Assembly: GCF_004745525.1 (NCBI RefSeq)
Contig: NZ_RKLY01000013.1
Location: 1-64,000 of the forward strand
Source: Companilactobacillus suantsaicola
Lineage (GTDB): Bacteria > Bacillota > Bacilli > Lactobacillales > Lactobacillaceae
DNA length: 64,000 bases
Direction of reading: 5' to 3'
Made by a program: the position numbers and the translations under genes. Numbering within the stretch: the stretch's first letter is position 1; every line of letters starts with the position of its first letter. Below the pieces are notes generated by a model. It searched no databases. It saw only the letters and a list, made by a program, of their open reading frames with translations, and had not been told where the DNA came from. Positions 17,558 to 28,303 of the stretch are shown piece after piece.

Positions 17558-18220
17558 TTACAATGTACTTTTATCTAAAATCTTACCTGATTTCAAGTCA
17601 TCGATTTCTGAAACAACGAAGTTCTTCTTTTCTAGACGTTTGATGATTTCTTTTAAAGTATCGATGCTAGTACCTGAAGGGAGCGTGAATAGAGTTCGGC
17701 GCACCACTTCATTTGATTTGGCATCCAAAGTCATACAAGCAGCCACGGAAACGTATTTAGCAAAAATCTTTGACATCTTTTCCAAATCCCCACGATCGCC
17801 TGAAGAACTGACAGTTAGAACGTAGCTACTGATGTCGAGGTTCCAAGCGTCGGACAACATGCTCAAAAGTCTTGAGTGAGTTAAAATTCCGTAGAATAAA
17901 TTGTTTTCATCAAGAACAGCGATGTAAGGCAAGTCTTTGATGTTGAAGAAGACTTTGAAGAATGGTGAATCAACGCTGATAGTCTTAGTTGCGTTCTTCA
18001 TCAAAGTAGTTACTGGTAAGTTCATATCGCCACCACGTGACTTATGACGATAGATGTGCATCTTGTAAATGTTACCCCTGAAGATTTGTCCACTCTCATC
18101 TAAAATTGGCACACAACGAAAACCTGAGTCTTCTAGGACCTTTAGGGCTTCCTCAAGCGTGACAGTTTCTTTAACAGTTGTGAGTTTCTCTTTTTTTAAC
18201 ACAAGTGATTTAACTAACAT
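17558..18220 (-). CDS. cbpA: CBS-domain protein, CbpA-like (possible c-di-AMP receptor)
   Basis: A 220-residue cytosolic protein with a CBS pair (about 1-125; DSGFRCVPILDESGQIFRGNIYKM and KDLPYIAVLDENNLFYGILTHSRLL) and a C-terminal ACT-like domain (about 135-210, SSYVLTVSSSGDRGDLEKM). This layout and length match the Firmicute CbpA proteins found to bind cyclic di-AMP. The ligand here is inferred from the family, not seen. It is transcribed from the minus strand downstream of ldh but is separated from it by a terminator. Confidence 0.72.
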   Translation of the reverse strand: MLVKSLVLKKEKLTTVKETVTLEEALKVLEDSGFRCVPILDESGQIFRGNIYKMHIYRHKSRGGDMNLPVTTLMKNATKTISVDSPFFKVFFNIKDLPYIAVLDENNLFYGILTHSRLLSMLSDAWNLDISSYVLTVSSSGDRGDLEKMSKIFAKYVSVAACMTLDAKSNEVVRRTLFTLPSGTSIDTLKEIIKRLEKKNFVVSEIDDLKSGKILDKSTL

Positions 18221-18273
18221 ATAAACACATCCAATCTATCTCTAGTTGAATTAATAATACAGTAAAACGGCAT

Positions 18274-18310
18274 AAAAAAAAAGGCTGAGGCAAGCGCCTC
18301 AGTCCTTTTT
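18274..18310 (-). terminator. Terminator of ldh
   Basis: CTGAGGC and GCCTCAG pair around a 4-base loop, extended by GG/CC with one bulge. On the minus strand a long T run follows (complement of the A run at 18274-18282). Confidence 0.85.
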
Positions 18311-18328
18311 TACTAACAAGTTTGAAGA

Positions 18329-19321
<993 letters not shown>

Positions 19322-19353
19322 TCATCCCTTCGAAAATAATATGTTCCTGACCC

Positions 19354-19394
19354 ATTATACAAATAATTAAGGTAAATAAACAAGCTTGTTGTGA
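19354..19394 (-). promoter_or_regulatory. ldh promoter with an adjoining perfect palindrome
   Basis: On the minus strand: TTGTTT (complement of 19378-19383), 18-base spacer, TATAAT (complement of 19354-19359). A perfect 12-bp palindrome AACAAGCTTGTT (19379-19390) covers the -35 box, and TTGTGAA (19389-19395), a half-site of the NADH-sensing Rex repressor, abuts it. A complete Rex site is not present. Any repressor role for the palindrome is inference. Confidence 0.5.
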
Positions 19395-19422
19395 AAAAAG
19401 TGAAAATTTAGTATTTTTATCA

Positions 19423-19431
19423 TGATATAAT
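19423..19431 (+). promoter_or_regulatory. Extended -10 promoter of pth-mfd
   Basis: TGATATAAT (19423-19431) is a perfect extended -10 element. No good -35 box lies 17 bases upstream. The start site would be about 20 bases before the pth start codon. Confidence 0.6.
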
Positions 19432-19458
19432 GTAAGTTCGAAATGAGGTATATAAGAT

Positions 19459-20016
19459 ATGAAACTAATTGTCGGCTTAGGAAATCCAGGAAAGAAATAC
19501 GATCGTACCAAGCATAACATGGGCTTTATGACTATCGATCGATTGATGGACGAGTATGGCCAAACACAAATGAAAAAGGATTTTGAAGCAGAATACTGTA
19601 AATTTAAAGTTGATGGCGAAACAGTTTTCTTAGTTAAACCTCTCACTTTTATGAATGAATCTGGACGAGCTGTAAAATTCTTGATGGGTTATTACCAAAT
19701 CAGAAATGATGAATTGATGGTCATTCAAGACGACTTAGACATGGCAATCGGTAAAGTTAGATTGAGAACTAAGGGTTCAGCTGGTGGTCACAATGGTATT
19801 AAGAGTATAATCTCTTCTATAGGCACTAAAGACTTCAATCGAATTAAGATTGGTATACAACATCCTGATAGACAAACTGTCGTTAATTGGGTTTTGACAC
19901 CATTCAATAAAGATCAAGAACCACTCGCTTTAAGTGGAATCGATCAGGCCACTGACATGGTCAAAGATTGGGTCAAAGGCAGTTCTATCGATCAATTAAT
20001 GAATAAGTATAATTAA
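19459..20016 (+). CDS. pth: Peptidyl-tRNA hydrolase
   Basis: The 185-residue enzyme releases peptides from peptidyl-tRNA dropped by stalled ribosomes. GLGNPGKKYDRTKHNMGF carries the catalytic His19 and FMNESGRAVKF the substrate Asn. The conserved Asp lies in VIQDDLDMAIG, and GSAGGHNGIKSI follows. It starts at ATG 19459 and is followed after 18 bp by mfd, the standard Firmicute order. Confidence 0.97.
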   Translation: MKLIVGLGNPGKKYDRTKHNMGFMTIDRLMDEYGQTQMKKDFEAEYCKFKVDGETVFLVKPLTFMNESGRAVKFLMGYYQIRNDELMVIQDDLDMAIGKVRLRTKGSAGGHNGIKSIISSIGTKDFNRIKIGIQHPDRQTVVNWVLTPFNKDQEPLALSGIDQATDMVKDWVKGSSIDQLMNKYN

Positions 20017-20034
20017 ATTTAAAGGGGGCAAAAA

Positions 20035-23000
20035 TTGAATCTAATAAATTTCATCAATAGCAAATTGAACTTAGGGGAATTTATTAATCAAGTTAAGCCA
20101 GAAACAAAGAATTTGTTGACCGGCCTAACGGGATCAACGATTTCCCTTTTTGCATTGGAAACCTTAACCACCACTAAGAAAAAAGTTTTAATCGTTGAGA
20201 ATACTAATTTTCACGCTAACAAACTTTATGATGATTTAAATTTATTGAAAAGTGATTCCGTCCATATTTTTCCCGTCGAAGAATCAATTTCGACTGAGTT
20301 GGCAACTAGTTCACCCGATGAATTGGCCCAGCGCTTAGATACATTGAGCTTTTTGTGTAGTGATCAAGCAGGAATCGTTGTCACATCAGTGGCAGGATTA
20401 GAATATGAACTTTCAAGTCAAGAATTATTTCAAGCCGCACAATTAAAAATTGTCGTTAATGAAGAGTATGACCTTGAGGATTTGAATCAACAATTCGTGC
20501 AAATGGGATACAGTAAAGAAAAATTAGTCGCTAAACCCGGGGATTTCGCTATCCGTGGGGATATTGTCGATATTTATCCTTTAACAGTTGATGATCCAGT
20601 TCGGATTGATTTCTTTGGTAATCAAGTTGAAAAAATTAAATTCTTTGATACAGAAACCCAACGAAGTATCAGTGAATTAAAAGAAATCGAAGTTTTGCCA
20701 GCTAGTGATCGAGTAGTCACAGATGAACAAGTCCACGTCGGTTTGAAGAAGTTGCAAGATAGTTATCAACGTCAATTAGAAGCAGCTGATAAAGAAACAA
20801 AAGATAATTTAGAAATTGCTTTTGGACAAACAATTGCTGAATTGACTGAAGGGATGCGTCCTGACAATATTGGGCGTATTGCTGATTATTTGTTTAAGAA
20901 CCCTAGTAGTTTAGTCGATTACTTAGGCAATGATGATATTTTGATTTTTGACGAATACAATCGTTTAGTTGAACAGTCAAATGACAGTCAGGCTGAGAAC
21001 CAGTCTTGGTTAGCCAGTCAATTAGAGTTTGGCAAAGCTTTACCAGAACAAAAGATTCGTCAAAGTTTTGTTGATGTGGTCAAGAATCGTAAATTAGCTG
21101 AGATTTATTTGTCGGCCTTTCAACAAGGAATGGGACATATTCGTCTCAATCAATTACAAAATGTACCAGTTCGAACGATGCAACAATTTTTCAGTCAAAT
21201 GCCACTACTAAAGTCAGAAGTCGAACGTTGGCAAAAACAAAATTATACCGTTTTGTTGGCTATCAGTAATGAAAAGCGGATCAATGCTATCAATAATACG
21301 TTGACCGATTTTGGAATTAAAGCAACATTAGTTAAAGATAATGTCATTGAAAATCAAACACAGATTATGAATGCAACGCTGAGTTCTGGTTTTGAAATGC
21401 CAGAAGAAAAATTGGCGGTAATTACTGAAAAAGAACTCTTTAATAAACAGCCCAAGAAGCGTCGTCATCAAACATTGGCTAATGCGGAACGACTCAAGAG
21501 TTATAACGAATTAAAGCCAGGCGATTATGTAGTTCATGTCAATCATGGTATCGGTAAATTCATCGGGATGCAGACGATGGAAGTCGACGGTAAGCATCAA
21601 GATTATATTACGATCGAATATCGTGATGACGGCAGACTCTTTATTCCAGTTACGCAATTGGATATGGTTCAAAAATACGTCTCTGCTGAAGGTAAGTCAC
21701 CACGGATCAACAAGCTTGGTGGTAACGAGTGGCAAAAGACTAAGCGAAAAGTCCAATCAAATATTGAAGATATCGCTGATGATTTGATTGATCTGTACGC
21801 TAAACGTGAAGCTGAGAAAGGTTTTGCTTTTCCAAAGGATGACTCGATGCAAACCGACTTTGATAATGCCTTTCCGTATCCAGAGACACCGGATCAATTA
21901 AGGTCAGTCCAAGAAATCAAGCGTGATATGGAAAAACCTCATCCAATGGATCGACTTTTAGTTGGTGATGTTGGTTTTGGTAAAACCGAAGTGGCGTTGA
22001 GAGCGGCTTTTAAAGCGGTTGAAGCTGGAAAACAAGTGGTCTTCTTAGTTCCGACGACGCTTTTGGCTCAACAGCACTATGAAACAATGAAGGAACGGTT
22101 TGAAGGTTTTCCGGTTGAAATCGGGATGCTGTCTCGTTTCCAGACACGAAAACAGAGTAAAGAAATTATTGAACAATTGGAAGATGGTTCACTCGATATA
22201 GTTGTTGGAACGCATCGTCTGTTGTCTAAAGATGTGAAATTTCATGACATCGGATTGTTGATCATTGATGAGGAACAGCGTTTTGGTGTTAAGCACAAGG
22301 AAAAAATTAAGCAGTTGAAAAATAACGTTGATGTTTTGACGTTGACTGCGACACCAATTCCCAGGACTTTGAATATGTCAATGCTAGGTGTGCGTGATTT
22401 GTCTTTGATCGAAACTGCTCCAAGTAATCGTTATCCAGTTCAAACCTATGTAATGGAACAAAACTATCAAGTCATTGCCGGCGCAATCAAACGAGAGATG
22501 GCTCGAGGCGGCCAAGTCTTTTATCTTCACAATCGAGTTGATGATATGGACCAAGTCGCTAGTCAGCTCCAGGCAATGGTACCGGATGCTAGGATTGCGA
22601 CTGCTCATGGTCGAATGAACGAAACGCAAATGGAAGGGGTCATTTCTGACTACTTAAATGGTGAGTATGACGTCTTAGTTACGACGACAATTATTGAAAC
22701 CGGCGTTGATATGCCAAATACCAATACTCTGATAGTTGAAAATGCTGATAAGTATGGCTTGTCACAGCTTTACCAAATCAGAGGTCGGGTCGGTAGATCT
22801 AATCGTGTTGCTTATGCTTACTTGATGTATCGTCCAAATAAGGTTTTGACTGAAGTAGGAGAGCAACGTCTGGAAGCTATTAAGAACTTTACGGAATTAG
22901 GTTCCGGCTTCAAGATTGCGATGCGTGATCTCTCGATTCGTGGTGCCGGGAATTTACTTGGTAAACAACAGCACGGCTTTATTGATTCAGTCGGATTCGA

Positions 23001-23550
23001 CTTGTACACACAGATGTTAAATGATGCTGTGGCTAAAAAACGTGGTCATACTAAAGCTGAAAAGACTAATGCTGAAGTCAATTTGGCACTTGAGGCTTAT
23101 TTGCCAGAGGATTACATTAGTGATCAACGACAAAAGGTTGAATTGTACAAACGAATTCGTCAGATTGATTCACTGGAAAACTATCAAGAAGTTCGTTCAG
23201 AATTATTGGATCGTTTTGGTGAGTATCCACAAGAAGTTGCTAACTTGTTAGACATCAGTTTATTGAAGAATTCATTTGATGAATCACTGGTCAACAGTGT
23301 CGTGATGCGCAATAAGAAGATTGTCATCAAGTTCTCCAAAAAAGCCAATGATTATTTGACTGGTGATTTAGTCTTTAAGTTCTTAGGTAATACGACCATG
23401 AAAGCAAAAGTCAACGACCGCAATGGTGAATTCATGATGACTTTAGATGCTGACAGTGTCGGTAAAGACTGGTTTGAACAATTGAAAGTCTTTGCAGAAA
23501 AGATGGCCGAAGGTTTTGACAAATTAAAGAAAGAAAAAATTAAAAACTAA
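20035..23550 (+). CDS. mfd: Transcription-repair coupling factor
   Basis: The 1171-residue DNA translocase pushes stalled RNA polymerase off DNA damage and recruits UvrA. Domains in order: a UvrB-like N-terminal region (about 1-350), an RNA-polymerase-interacting domain (GDYVVHVNHGIGKFIGM, near 490), the SF2 helicase core with Walker A GDVGFGKTEVA, DEEQRFG, and GRVGRSNR, and a C-terminal TRCF domain. The start is TTG 20035 behind aaaggggg. It is followed after 1 bp by the flippase gene, so translation is likely coupled. Confidence 0.97.
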   Translation: MNLINFINSKLNLGEFINQVKPETKNLLTGLTGSTISLFALETLTTTKKKVLIVENTNFHANKLYDDLNLLKSDSVHIFPVEESISTELATSSPDELAQRLDTLSFLCSDQAGIVVTSVAGLEYELSSQELFQAAQLKIVVNEEYDLEDLNQQFVQMGYSKEKLVAKPGDFAIRGDIVDIYPLTVDDPVRIDFFGNQVEKIKFFDTETQRSISELKEIEVLPASDRVVTDEQVHVGLKKLQDSYQRQLEAADKETKDNLEIAFGQTIAELTEGMRPDNIGRIADYLFKNPSSLVDYLGNDDILIFDEYNRLVEQSNDSQAENQSWLASQLEFGKALPEQKIRQSFVDVVKNRKLAEIYLSAFQQGMGHIRLNQLQNVPVRTMQQFFSQMPLLKSEVERWQKQNYTVLLAISNEKRINAINNTLTDFGIKATLVKDNVIENQTQIMNATLSSGFEMPEEKLAVITEKELFNKQPKKRRHQTLANAERLKSYNELKPGDYVVHVNHGIGKFIGMQTMEVDGKHQDYITIEYRDDGRLFIPVTQLDMVQKYVSAEGKSPRINKLGGNEWQKTKRKVQSNIEDIADDLIDLYAKREAEKGFAFPKDDSMQTDFDNAFPYPETPDQLRSVQEIKRDMEKPHPMDRLLVGDVGFGKTEVALRAAFKAVEAGKQVVFLVPTTLLAQQHYETMKERFEGFPVEIGMLSRFQTRKQSKEIIEQLEDGSLDIVVGTHRLLSKDVKFHDIGLLIIDEEQRFGVKHKEKIKQLKNNVDVLTLTATPIPRTLNMSMLGVRDLSLIETAPSNRYPVQTYVMEQNYQVIAGAIKREMARGGQVFYLHNRVDDMDQVASQLQAMVPDARIATAHGRMNETQMEGVISDYLNGEYDVLVTTTIIETGVDMPNTNTLIVENADKYGLSQLYQIRGRVGRSNRVAYAYLMYRPNKVLTEVGEQRLEAIKNFTELGSGFKIAMRDLSIRGAGNLLGKQQHGFIDSVGFDLYTQMLNDAVAKKRGHTKAEKTNAEVNLALEAYLPEDYISDQRQKVELYKRIRQIDSLENYQEVRSELLDRFGEYPQEVANLLDISLLKNSFDESLVNSVVMRNKKIVIKFSKKANDYLTGDLVFKFLGNTTMKAKVNDRNGEFMMTLDADSVGKDWFEQLKVFAEKMAEGFDKLKKEKIKN

Positions 23551-23551
23551 T

Positions 23552-25108
23552 ATGCAAAAAGAAGTGTCAAGAGCGATTAAGGGGACATGGATTTTGACGG
23601 TAGCCTCATTGTTTTCAGAAGTGTTGAGTGCGGTCTATCGAATTCCGTTGCAAAATATTGTAGGTGATCGGGGATATTTCATCTATCAACAGGTTTACCC
23701 AATCTATGGTATTTTTTCCGTATTGGCATTGTCGGGACTACCGGTGGTTATTTCTAAAACAATCGCCCAGCAAAGAAGTGCAGGAGCTAAAAGTAATCTT
23801 TTGAAGAAAACCTTTTGGCTGTTGATGATTGCTTGTTTGGTAGTCACGGCACTACTTTGGATGTCTTCAAGATACTTAGCATTTCTGATGGGAGATCCAG
23901 CACTTTACTTAGAAGTCCGGGCAGTAGCCTTGACCTTTTTGTTAGTACCGTTTGAAGCTAGTTTACGAGGTTATTTTCAAAGTGACCTCTTGATGACGCC
24001 GAGTGCGATTTCGCAAGTTTCGGAACAATTTTTAAGAATCGTCATTATTATCATCAGTGCGTTGTTATTCGGACATGGTGTGATCGACGTTTATAAGATG
24101 GGAACGTTAGCTAATTTAGGTGCCTTTATCGGTGGATTATTGGCAGTTTTTATCTTAATTAGAACTTTCCTAAAAAATAATCCCGATGCCAAAACAGATG
24201 AAAAGTTTGAATTGGAGCATGGTTTAGCCTTAGAAATAGTCTTGATCGTTATTTTCACCGGAATTACGATTTTTTACCAATTCATCGATTCATTCTCAGT
24301 TTTACGTTTGTTGATGCATTCAGGAGTACCGCTGCATCAAGCTGAGATTTCTAAAGGTGTCTTTGATCGGGGCCAACCGTTGTTGCAACTAGGGATTGTA
24401 ATTTCTCTGTCCTTTGTTTCAACCATCATGCCGCAACTCAAAGAGACTAATCGTCTGAAAAATCAAGCAACGATTGCCAAAATGGTGCGAGTTTGTTTGT
24501 GGCTGTCAGTGGCAGAGTCAGCTGGTCTGATTGCCTTGATGCCACAAATCAACACGATGCTGTTTACTAATACTAGCGGTTCATCCACGTTAAGTATTTA
24601 CATGTTATCAGTCGTGATCGTGTCGTTTATTAATTTATTGATTGCTATTACTAGTGGTGATGATGAGAAAAATTTACACAAATTAATTTTATTTATTATG
24701 TCACTCATAGCAAAAGTAGCGCTGAATGTGATTCTGGTTCCAAGTTTTGGAATTGCCGGAGCAGCCTTAGCGACGATTTTGAGTGAGTGCGTAATTTTAT
24801 TTGGAATCTTGATCATTTATGATTTTAATCGAGATTTCTTGTCATTAGATAAAGCGTTTATCGGCAATTTAGTCAAGGCTGGGTTCGTGATGGCGATTGT
24901 CGTCAAAATACTAGTCAGCTTGTTATCGATTGGAAATGACCTGACTCGTTCATACAGTATTTTCTTGAATGTGGTCGCAATTCCTGTCGGTGCTTTGATT
25001 TATTTACGTTTAACTAAGAAATGGCAAATGTTAACAACTGCTGAGTGGGAAATTTTGCCGCTGGGTAAGTACTTAATTAAGTTTATGAAGATAGAGGAGA
25101 AAAAATGA
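23552..25108 (+). CDS. Polysaccharide/lipid flippase, MATE-like (SpoVB/MurJ type)
   Basis: A 518-residue integral membrane protein with about 14 hydrophobic helices, of the MVF/polysaccharide-synthase family that contains MurJ, SpoVB and YabM. These move undecaprenyl-linked sugars across the membrane. The conserved start ([22 protein letters not shown]) and the later [11 protein letters not shown] are typical of the YabM-like branch next to mfd. Its exact substrate, lipid II or another precursor, cannot be told. The start is ATG 23552, 1 bp after mfd; it overlaps rqcP by 4 bp. Confidence 0.88.
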   Translation: MQKEVSRAIKGTWILTVASLFSEVLSAVYRIPLQNIVGDRGYFIYQQVYPIYGIFSVLALSGLPVVISKTIAQQRSAGAKSNLLKKTFWLLMIACLVVTALLWMSSRYLAFLMGDPALYLEVRAVALTFLLVPFEASLRGYFQSDLLMTPSAISQVSEQFLRIVIIIISALLFGHGVIDVYKMGTLANLGAFIGGLLAVFILIRTFLKNNPDAKTDEKFELEHGLALEIVLIVIFTGITIFYQFIDSFSVLRLLMHSGVPLHQAEISKGVFDRGQPLLQLGIVISLSFVSTIMPQLKETNRLKNQATIAKMVRVCLWLSVAESAGLIALMPQINTMLFTNTSGSSTLSIYMLSVVIVSFINLLIAITSGDDEKNLHKLILFIMSLIAKVALNVILVPSFGIAGAALATILSECVILFGILIIYDFNRDFLSLDKAFIGNLVKAGFVMAIVVKILVSLLSIGNDLTRSYSIFLNVVAIPVGALIYLRLTKKWQMLTTAEWEILPLGKYLIKFMKIEEKK

Positions 25109-25344
25109 GATTAGATAAATATTTAAAAGTTTCTAGAATTATTAAGAGAAGAACTGTTGCCAAAGAATTCGCTGACAATGGTCGCGCAACTATCAATGGT
25201 CATGTTGCTAAATCGTCTACTGATGTTTCGATTGGGGATGTGATCGAGTTGCATTTTGGTGAGAGAACAATGAAGGTCAAGGTTCTCAATATCAAGGAGA
25301 CAACAAAGAAGAATGATTCTATGGATATGTACGAAGAAGTTTAG
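25105..25344 (+). CDS. rqcP: RqcP, S4-domain RNA-binding protein of ribosome quality control
   Basis: A 79-residue S4-domain protein ([17 protein letters not shown]...[11 protein letters not shown]) corresponding to YabO/RqcP of B. subtilis, which binds the 50S-peptidyl-tRNA complex with RqcH and helps add alanine tails to stalled chains. The S4 fold spans about residues 1-60; the C-terminus is short and acidic. It overlaps the flippase gene by 4 bp (ATGA). Its position between the flippase and divIC matches other Firmicutes. Confidence 0.93.
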   Translation: MRLDKYLKVSRIIKRRTVAKEFADNGRATINGHVAKSSTDVSIGDVIELHFGERTMKVKVLNIKETTKKNDSMDMYEEV

Positions 25345-25385
25345 GTAAATTTATTAGAATAAGATTAAAATTGCCAAGTTTATTA

Positions 25386-25414
25386 TTCAAATAATTGCTT
25401 AAACTTGTTATACT
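25386..25414 (+). promoter_or_regulatory. Promoter of divIC
   Basis: TTCAAA (25386-25391), 17-base spacer, TATACT (25409-25414), in the 100-bp gap after rqcP. Confidence 0.6.
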
Positions 25415-25444
25415 CAAAGTAATCATTTCTAGGGGAGTAGTGGT

Positions 25445-25834
25445 ATGGAAGTACATAAACTTAATTCCAATGTTTCAGTTCTACAACCAAAGCAAACACA
25501 GCCGCCTAAGAGCCCCAATAACTATGTTAAGAAGGTTCATCGTCGGCGGATGGCAGTGATCGGAATAATTTTTGCGGTTATTGTGATTGTATTTGGTGTT
25601 CAAATTTTTAGTGCTCATCAAACTTATGCGAACACTGTAGAACAAATTGAAATTAGTAAGAAGAAGTTGAGCTCACAAAAAGAGATCCAAAGTGATTTAA
25701 AGCTTGAGGTAAATCAACTTCATGATACGAACTATATTGAAAAATATATTCGCGAAAAGTATATGTATAGTAAGCCAGGCGAACAAATTTATAATTTACC
25801 TAGCGACGTTAAGACCACTACGATTCAAAAATAG
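25445..25834 (+). CDS. divIC: Septum formation initiator DivIC
   Basis: A 129-residue bitopic membrane protein of the FtsB/DivIC family, part of the divisome with FtsL and DivIB. A basic cytoplasmic stretch (KKVHRRR, near 30-36) precedes one membrane helix (about 37-58, AVIGIIFAVIVIVFGVQIF). An extracellular coiled coil (about 66-100, EQIEISKKKLSSQKEIQSDL) and a conserved YIEKYIREKYMYSKPGE end follow. The start is ATG 25445 behind ggggag. Confidence 0.93.
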   Translation: MEVHKLNSNVSVLQPKQTQPPKSPNNYVKKVHRRRMAVIGIIFAVIVIVFGVQIFSAHQTYANTVEQIEISKKKLSSQKEIQSDLKLEVNQLHDTNYIEKYIREKYMYSKPGEQIYNLPSDVKTTTIQK

Positions 25835-25859
25835 GGAAAGGAATATTTTTTTAATATAG

Positions 25860-26264
25860 ATGACAGTCGAAGTAGGAGCTAAAACAGAAGGTAAGGTTAC
25901 TGGAATTACAAACTTTGGGGCATTCGTTGACCTAGGAGAAGGACAAAGCGGAATGGTACATATCAGTGAAGTTGCTGATGGATACGTCAAGGATATTCAC
26001 GATGTGCTCAGTGTCGGAGATACCGTAAAAGTTTTAGTTCTTAATGAAAAGAATCATAAGATTGCACTTTCAATCAAACAGGCTATCGCTAAGCCTAAGC
26101 CAAAATACCAACGTCACGAACACCGTGACTTTAAGAAACCTCATAAGACAGAAAGCTTTGATGATATGATGGCTGGTTTTATGAAGGAAAGCGAAGAACG
26201 TTTAAGTACTATTAAAAAGAATACTGAAGGAAAACGTGGTGGCCGTGGCGGTCGTCGTGGTTAA
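25860..26264 (+). CDS. S1-domain RNA-binding protein (YabR-like)
   Basis: A 134-residue protein with one S1 domain (about 1-72; GAKTEGKVTGITNFGAFVDLGEGQSGMVHISEV) and a basic, Arg/Gly-rich tail (GKRGGRGGRRG), the layout of YabR/general stress protein 13. It probably binds RNA or ribosomes; a precise role is not established. The start codon is ATG 25860, but the nearest purine-rich site (gggaaagga, 25834-25842) is about 18 bases away, longer than usual. It follows divIC by 25 bp. Confidence 0.88.
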   Translation: MTVEVGAKTEGKVTGITNFGAFVDLGEGQSGMVHISEVADGYVKDIHDVLSVGDTVKVLVLNEKNHKIALSIKQAIAKPKPKYQRHEHRDFKKPHKTESFDDMMAGFMKESEERLSTIKKNTEGKRGGRGGRRG

Positions 26265-26294
26265 TTTCAGTTTTAAAATTTAATTTTTGCAGAT

Positions 26295-26330
26295 CCCGAC
26301 CAATTTAAAAATAAAGATTGGTCGGGTTTT
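26295..26330 (+). terminator. Weak terminator before tilS
   Basis: CCCGACCAAT (26295-26304) and ATTGGTCGGG (26317-26326) form a perfect 10-bp stem, but only four T follow, so read-through into tilS is likely. Confidence 0.55.
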
Positions 26331-26351
26331 GACGTTAAAGCGGGAGGATAA

Positions 26352-27665
26352 ATGGAATTAGATCAAAAAGTTATTGATACCGTTAAAAAAGTTTTAAAAA
26401 AGTATCACGCTAAACGAGTTCTCGTGGCGGTTTCAGGTGGAGTTGATTCAATGGTCTTGTTGCACGTTTTAAGTCAACTATTACCCAAAGATTCGTTTGG
26501 AGTAGTCAATGTCGATCACGATTTACGTCCAGAAAGTGCTAGTGAAGTAGCTTTTGTTCAAGATTTTTGTGTTCAGAATGATTTTCAATTCTTTACTACC
26601 AAATGGATGAATCAACCAAAAGATGATATTGGTATGGAAGCAGCAGCTAGAAAGTTTCGCTATGGTTTTTTCAAGCAGATCATGCAGGAAAATGATTTCG
26701 ATACTTTAGTAACTGCTCACCACGCTAACGATTTGGCTGAGAACATGTTGATGAAGATGATTCGCTCTGGTAATGCCTATGAAGTCGTCAGTTTAAAAGA
26801 ACAGCGTCCATTTGCTAATGGTCAAATCGTGCGACCACTGTTAAATTTTGCCAAGGCTGATATCACAGTTTTAGCGGATATCCATGATATAAATCATGTT
26901 CAGGATCAAACAAATTTTGATAATATAACGATGCGCAATCGTTTGAGAAACAATATTTTCCCCGAATTGCAAAAGGAAAATGGACAATTGTTGCACCACT
27001 TTGGTTTCTTTGAACAACAAATTCTAGCTTTGTTAAAACTAGCTCAGGAGAAATTTACTGAAATCGAGTCACAAATGCAGCTGCAGGAAAAACCCATCAG
27101 TGGTTTATTGAATCCCGTGTTGCAATTGGATCGCCAACAGCAGACGTTATTTTGGGGTAATTTTTTTACGAAGTTGCAACTAGGGATCAGCATCAGCAAT
27201 CGTCAGATCGATTCGATCATCGAAGTGGTCACCAATAATGATGCTAATGCTTCAATCAATTTAGCGGATTCTTGGCAATTTATTAAGAGCTATGATAATT
27301 TTGTGATAAGGCAAATTAAGCCGCAAAAAACTACTGAGTTAGCCATCACGCTTGGTCAATCAGTGAAATTTTTGAAGCGTGATTTCAATTTAAGTACTAG
27401 TGAATCTGATTTCAACTTAACGACGGACTTTATTCCTAAGACAATAACGTTGAGAACCAGACGAACTGGTGATAAGTTGTTATTATCCAATGGGTTTCAC
27501 CAGAAGTTGAGCAAGCGATTTATTAATGAAAAAATACCCGAATATAAACGTGATGATTATTTAGTTTTATTATTTGATAATCGGATAGTTTGGGTTGAAA
27601 AAATTTATAATATGAGTGATTATTTAAAAAAAGGTAGTAAGCATTACAAAATAAAACTTGATTGA
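26352..27665 (+). CDS. tilS: tRNA(Ile)-lysidine synthase
   Basis: The 437-residue N-type ATP pyrophosphatase puts lysine on C34 of the CAU-anticodon isoleucine tRNA, so that it reads AUA. The PP-loop SGGVDS is at about 28-33, followed by TAHHANDLAENMLM. The TilS C-terminal domain (RTRRTGDKLLL and beyond) is complete. The start is ATG 26352 behind gggagga. It lies 9 bp before hpt, the standard tilS-hpt-ftsH order. Confidence 0.96.
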   Translation: MELDQKVIDTVKKVLKKYHAKRVLVAVSGGVDSMVLLHVLSQLLPKDSFGVVNVDHDLRPESASEVAFVQDFCVQNDFQFFTTKWMNQPKDDIGMEAAARKFRYGFFKQIMQENDFDTLVTAHHANDLAENMLMKMIRSGNAYEVVSLKEQRPFANGQIVRPLLNFAKADITVLADIHDINHVQDQTNFDNITMRNRLRNNIFPELQKENGQLLHHFGFFEQQILALLKLAQEKFTEIESQMQLQEKPISGLLNPVLQLDRQQQTLFWGNFFTKLQLGISISNRQIDSIIEVVTNNDANASINLADSWQFIKSYDNFVIRQIKPQKTTELAITLGQSVKFLKRDFNLSTSESDFNLTTDFIPKTITLRTRRTGDKLLLSNGFHQKLSKRFINEKIPEYKRDDYLVLLFDNRIVWVEKIYNMSDYLKKGSKHYKIKLD

Positions 27666-27674
27666 GGTAAAAGA

Positions 27675-28220
27675 ATGAATTCAGATATTGAAAAGGTTTT
27701 AGTTTCCGAAAAGGAAATTGACGAAACTATTCAACGTTTAGGAAAAGAACTAACGCAAGAATATCGCGATAAGAATCCATTGTTCGTATGTGTTTTACGT
27801 GGTGCGGCTATGTTTATGATGGATCTAGTTAAGAGTTTAGATTTTAAGATGGAATATGACTTTATGGATGTTTCTAGTTATGGTGGGGAAAATACCATTA
27901 CAACTGGGGACGTTCGCATCATTAAGGATTTGGATACGCCGGTCCGTGATCGTGATGTTGTAATCGTCGAGGATATTATTGACACTGGCTATACGCTTGA
28001 TCGTTTAGTTGAGCTTTTTGAATCAAGACATGCTAAGTCAATTAAAATGGTATCTTTCTTAGATAAACCAGCACGAAGAGTTAAGCACGTTGATGTTGAT
28101 TACATTGGTGTAAAAATTCCTGATGAATTTGTGGTCGGTTATGGGATGGATTATGATGAACATTATCGTAATTTACCTTATGTAGGTGTTTTAAAACCAG
28201 AGGTATATACTACAAAATAA
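27675..28220 (+). CDS. hpt: Hypoxanthine phosphoribosyltransferase
   Basis: The 181-residue purine salvage enzyme makes IMP or GMP from the base and PRPP. The PRPP loop is VVIVEDIIDTGYTL, and the conserved LRGAAMFMMDL and PDEFVVGYGMDY are present. In B. subtilis the partner proteins TilS and HprT also act together as regulators of ftsH; that link here is inference from gene order only. The start is ATG 27675 behind gaggtaaa. Confidence 0.96.
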   Translation: MNSDIEKVLVSEKEIDETIQRLGKELTQEYRDKNPLFVCVLRGAAMFMMDLVKSLDFKMEYDFMDVSSYGGENTITTGDVRIIKDLDTPVRDRDVVIVEDIIDTGYTLDRLVELFESRHAKSIKMVSFLDKPARRVKHVDVDYIGVKIPDEFVVGYGMDYDEHYRNLPYVGVLKPEVYTTK

Positions 28221-28303
28221 TTAAGATAGAGTTACAATTATTATTGTGTTACTGTTCACCAATGTTACAATATGTAACGTCTAAGTAATTTAGGAGGAAA
28301 TGT

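Noticed and set aside
19389-19406. Complete Rex operator at ldh
   Set aside because: Only the left half (TTGTGAA) is present; the right half reads GTGAAA in place of TTCACAA.
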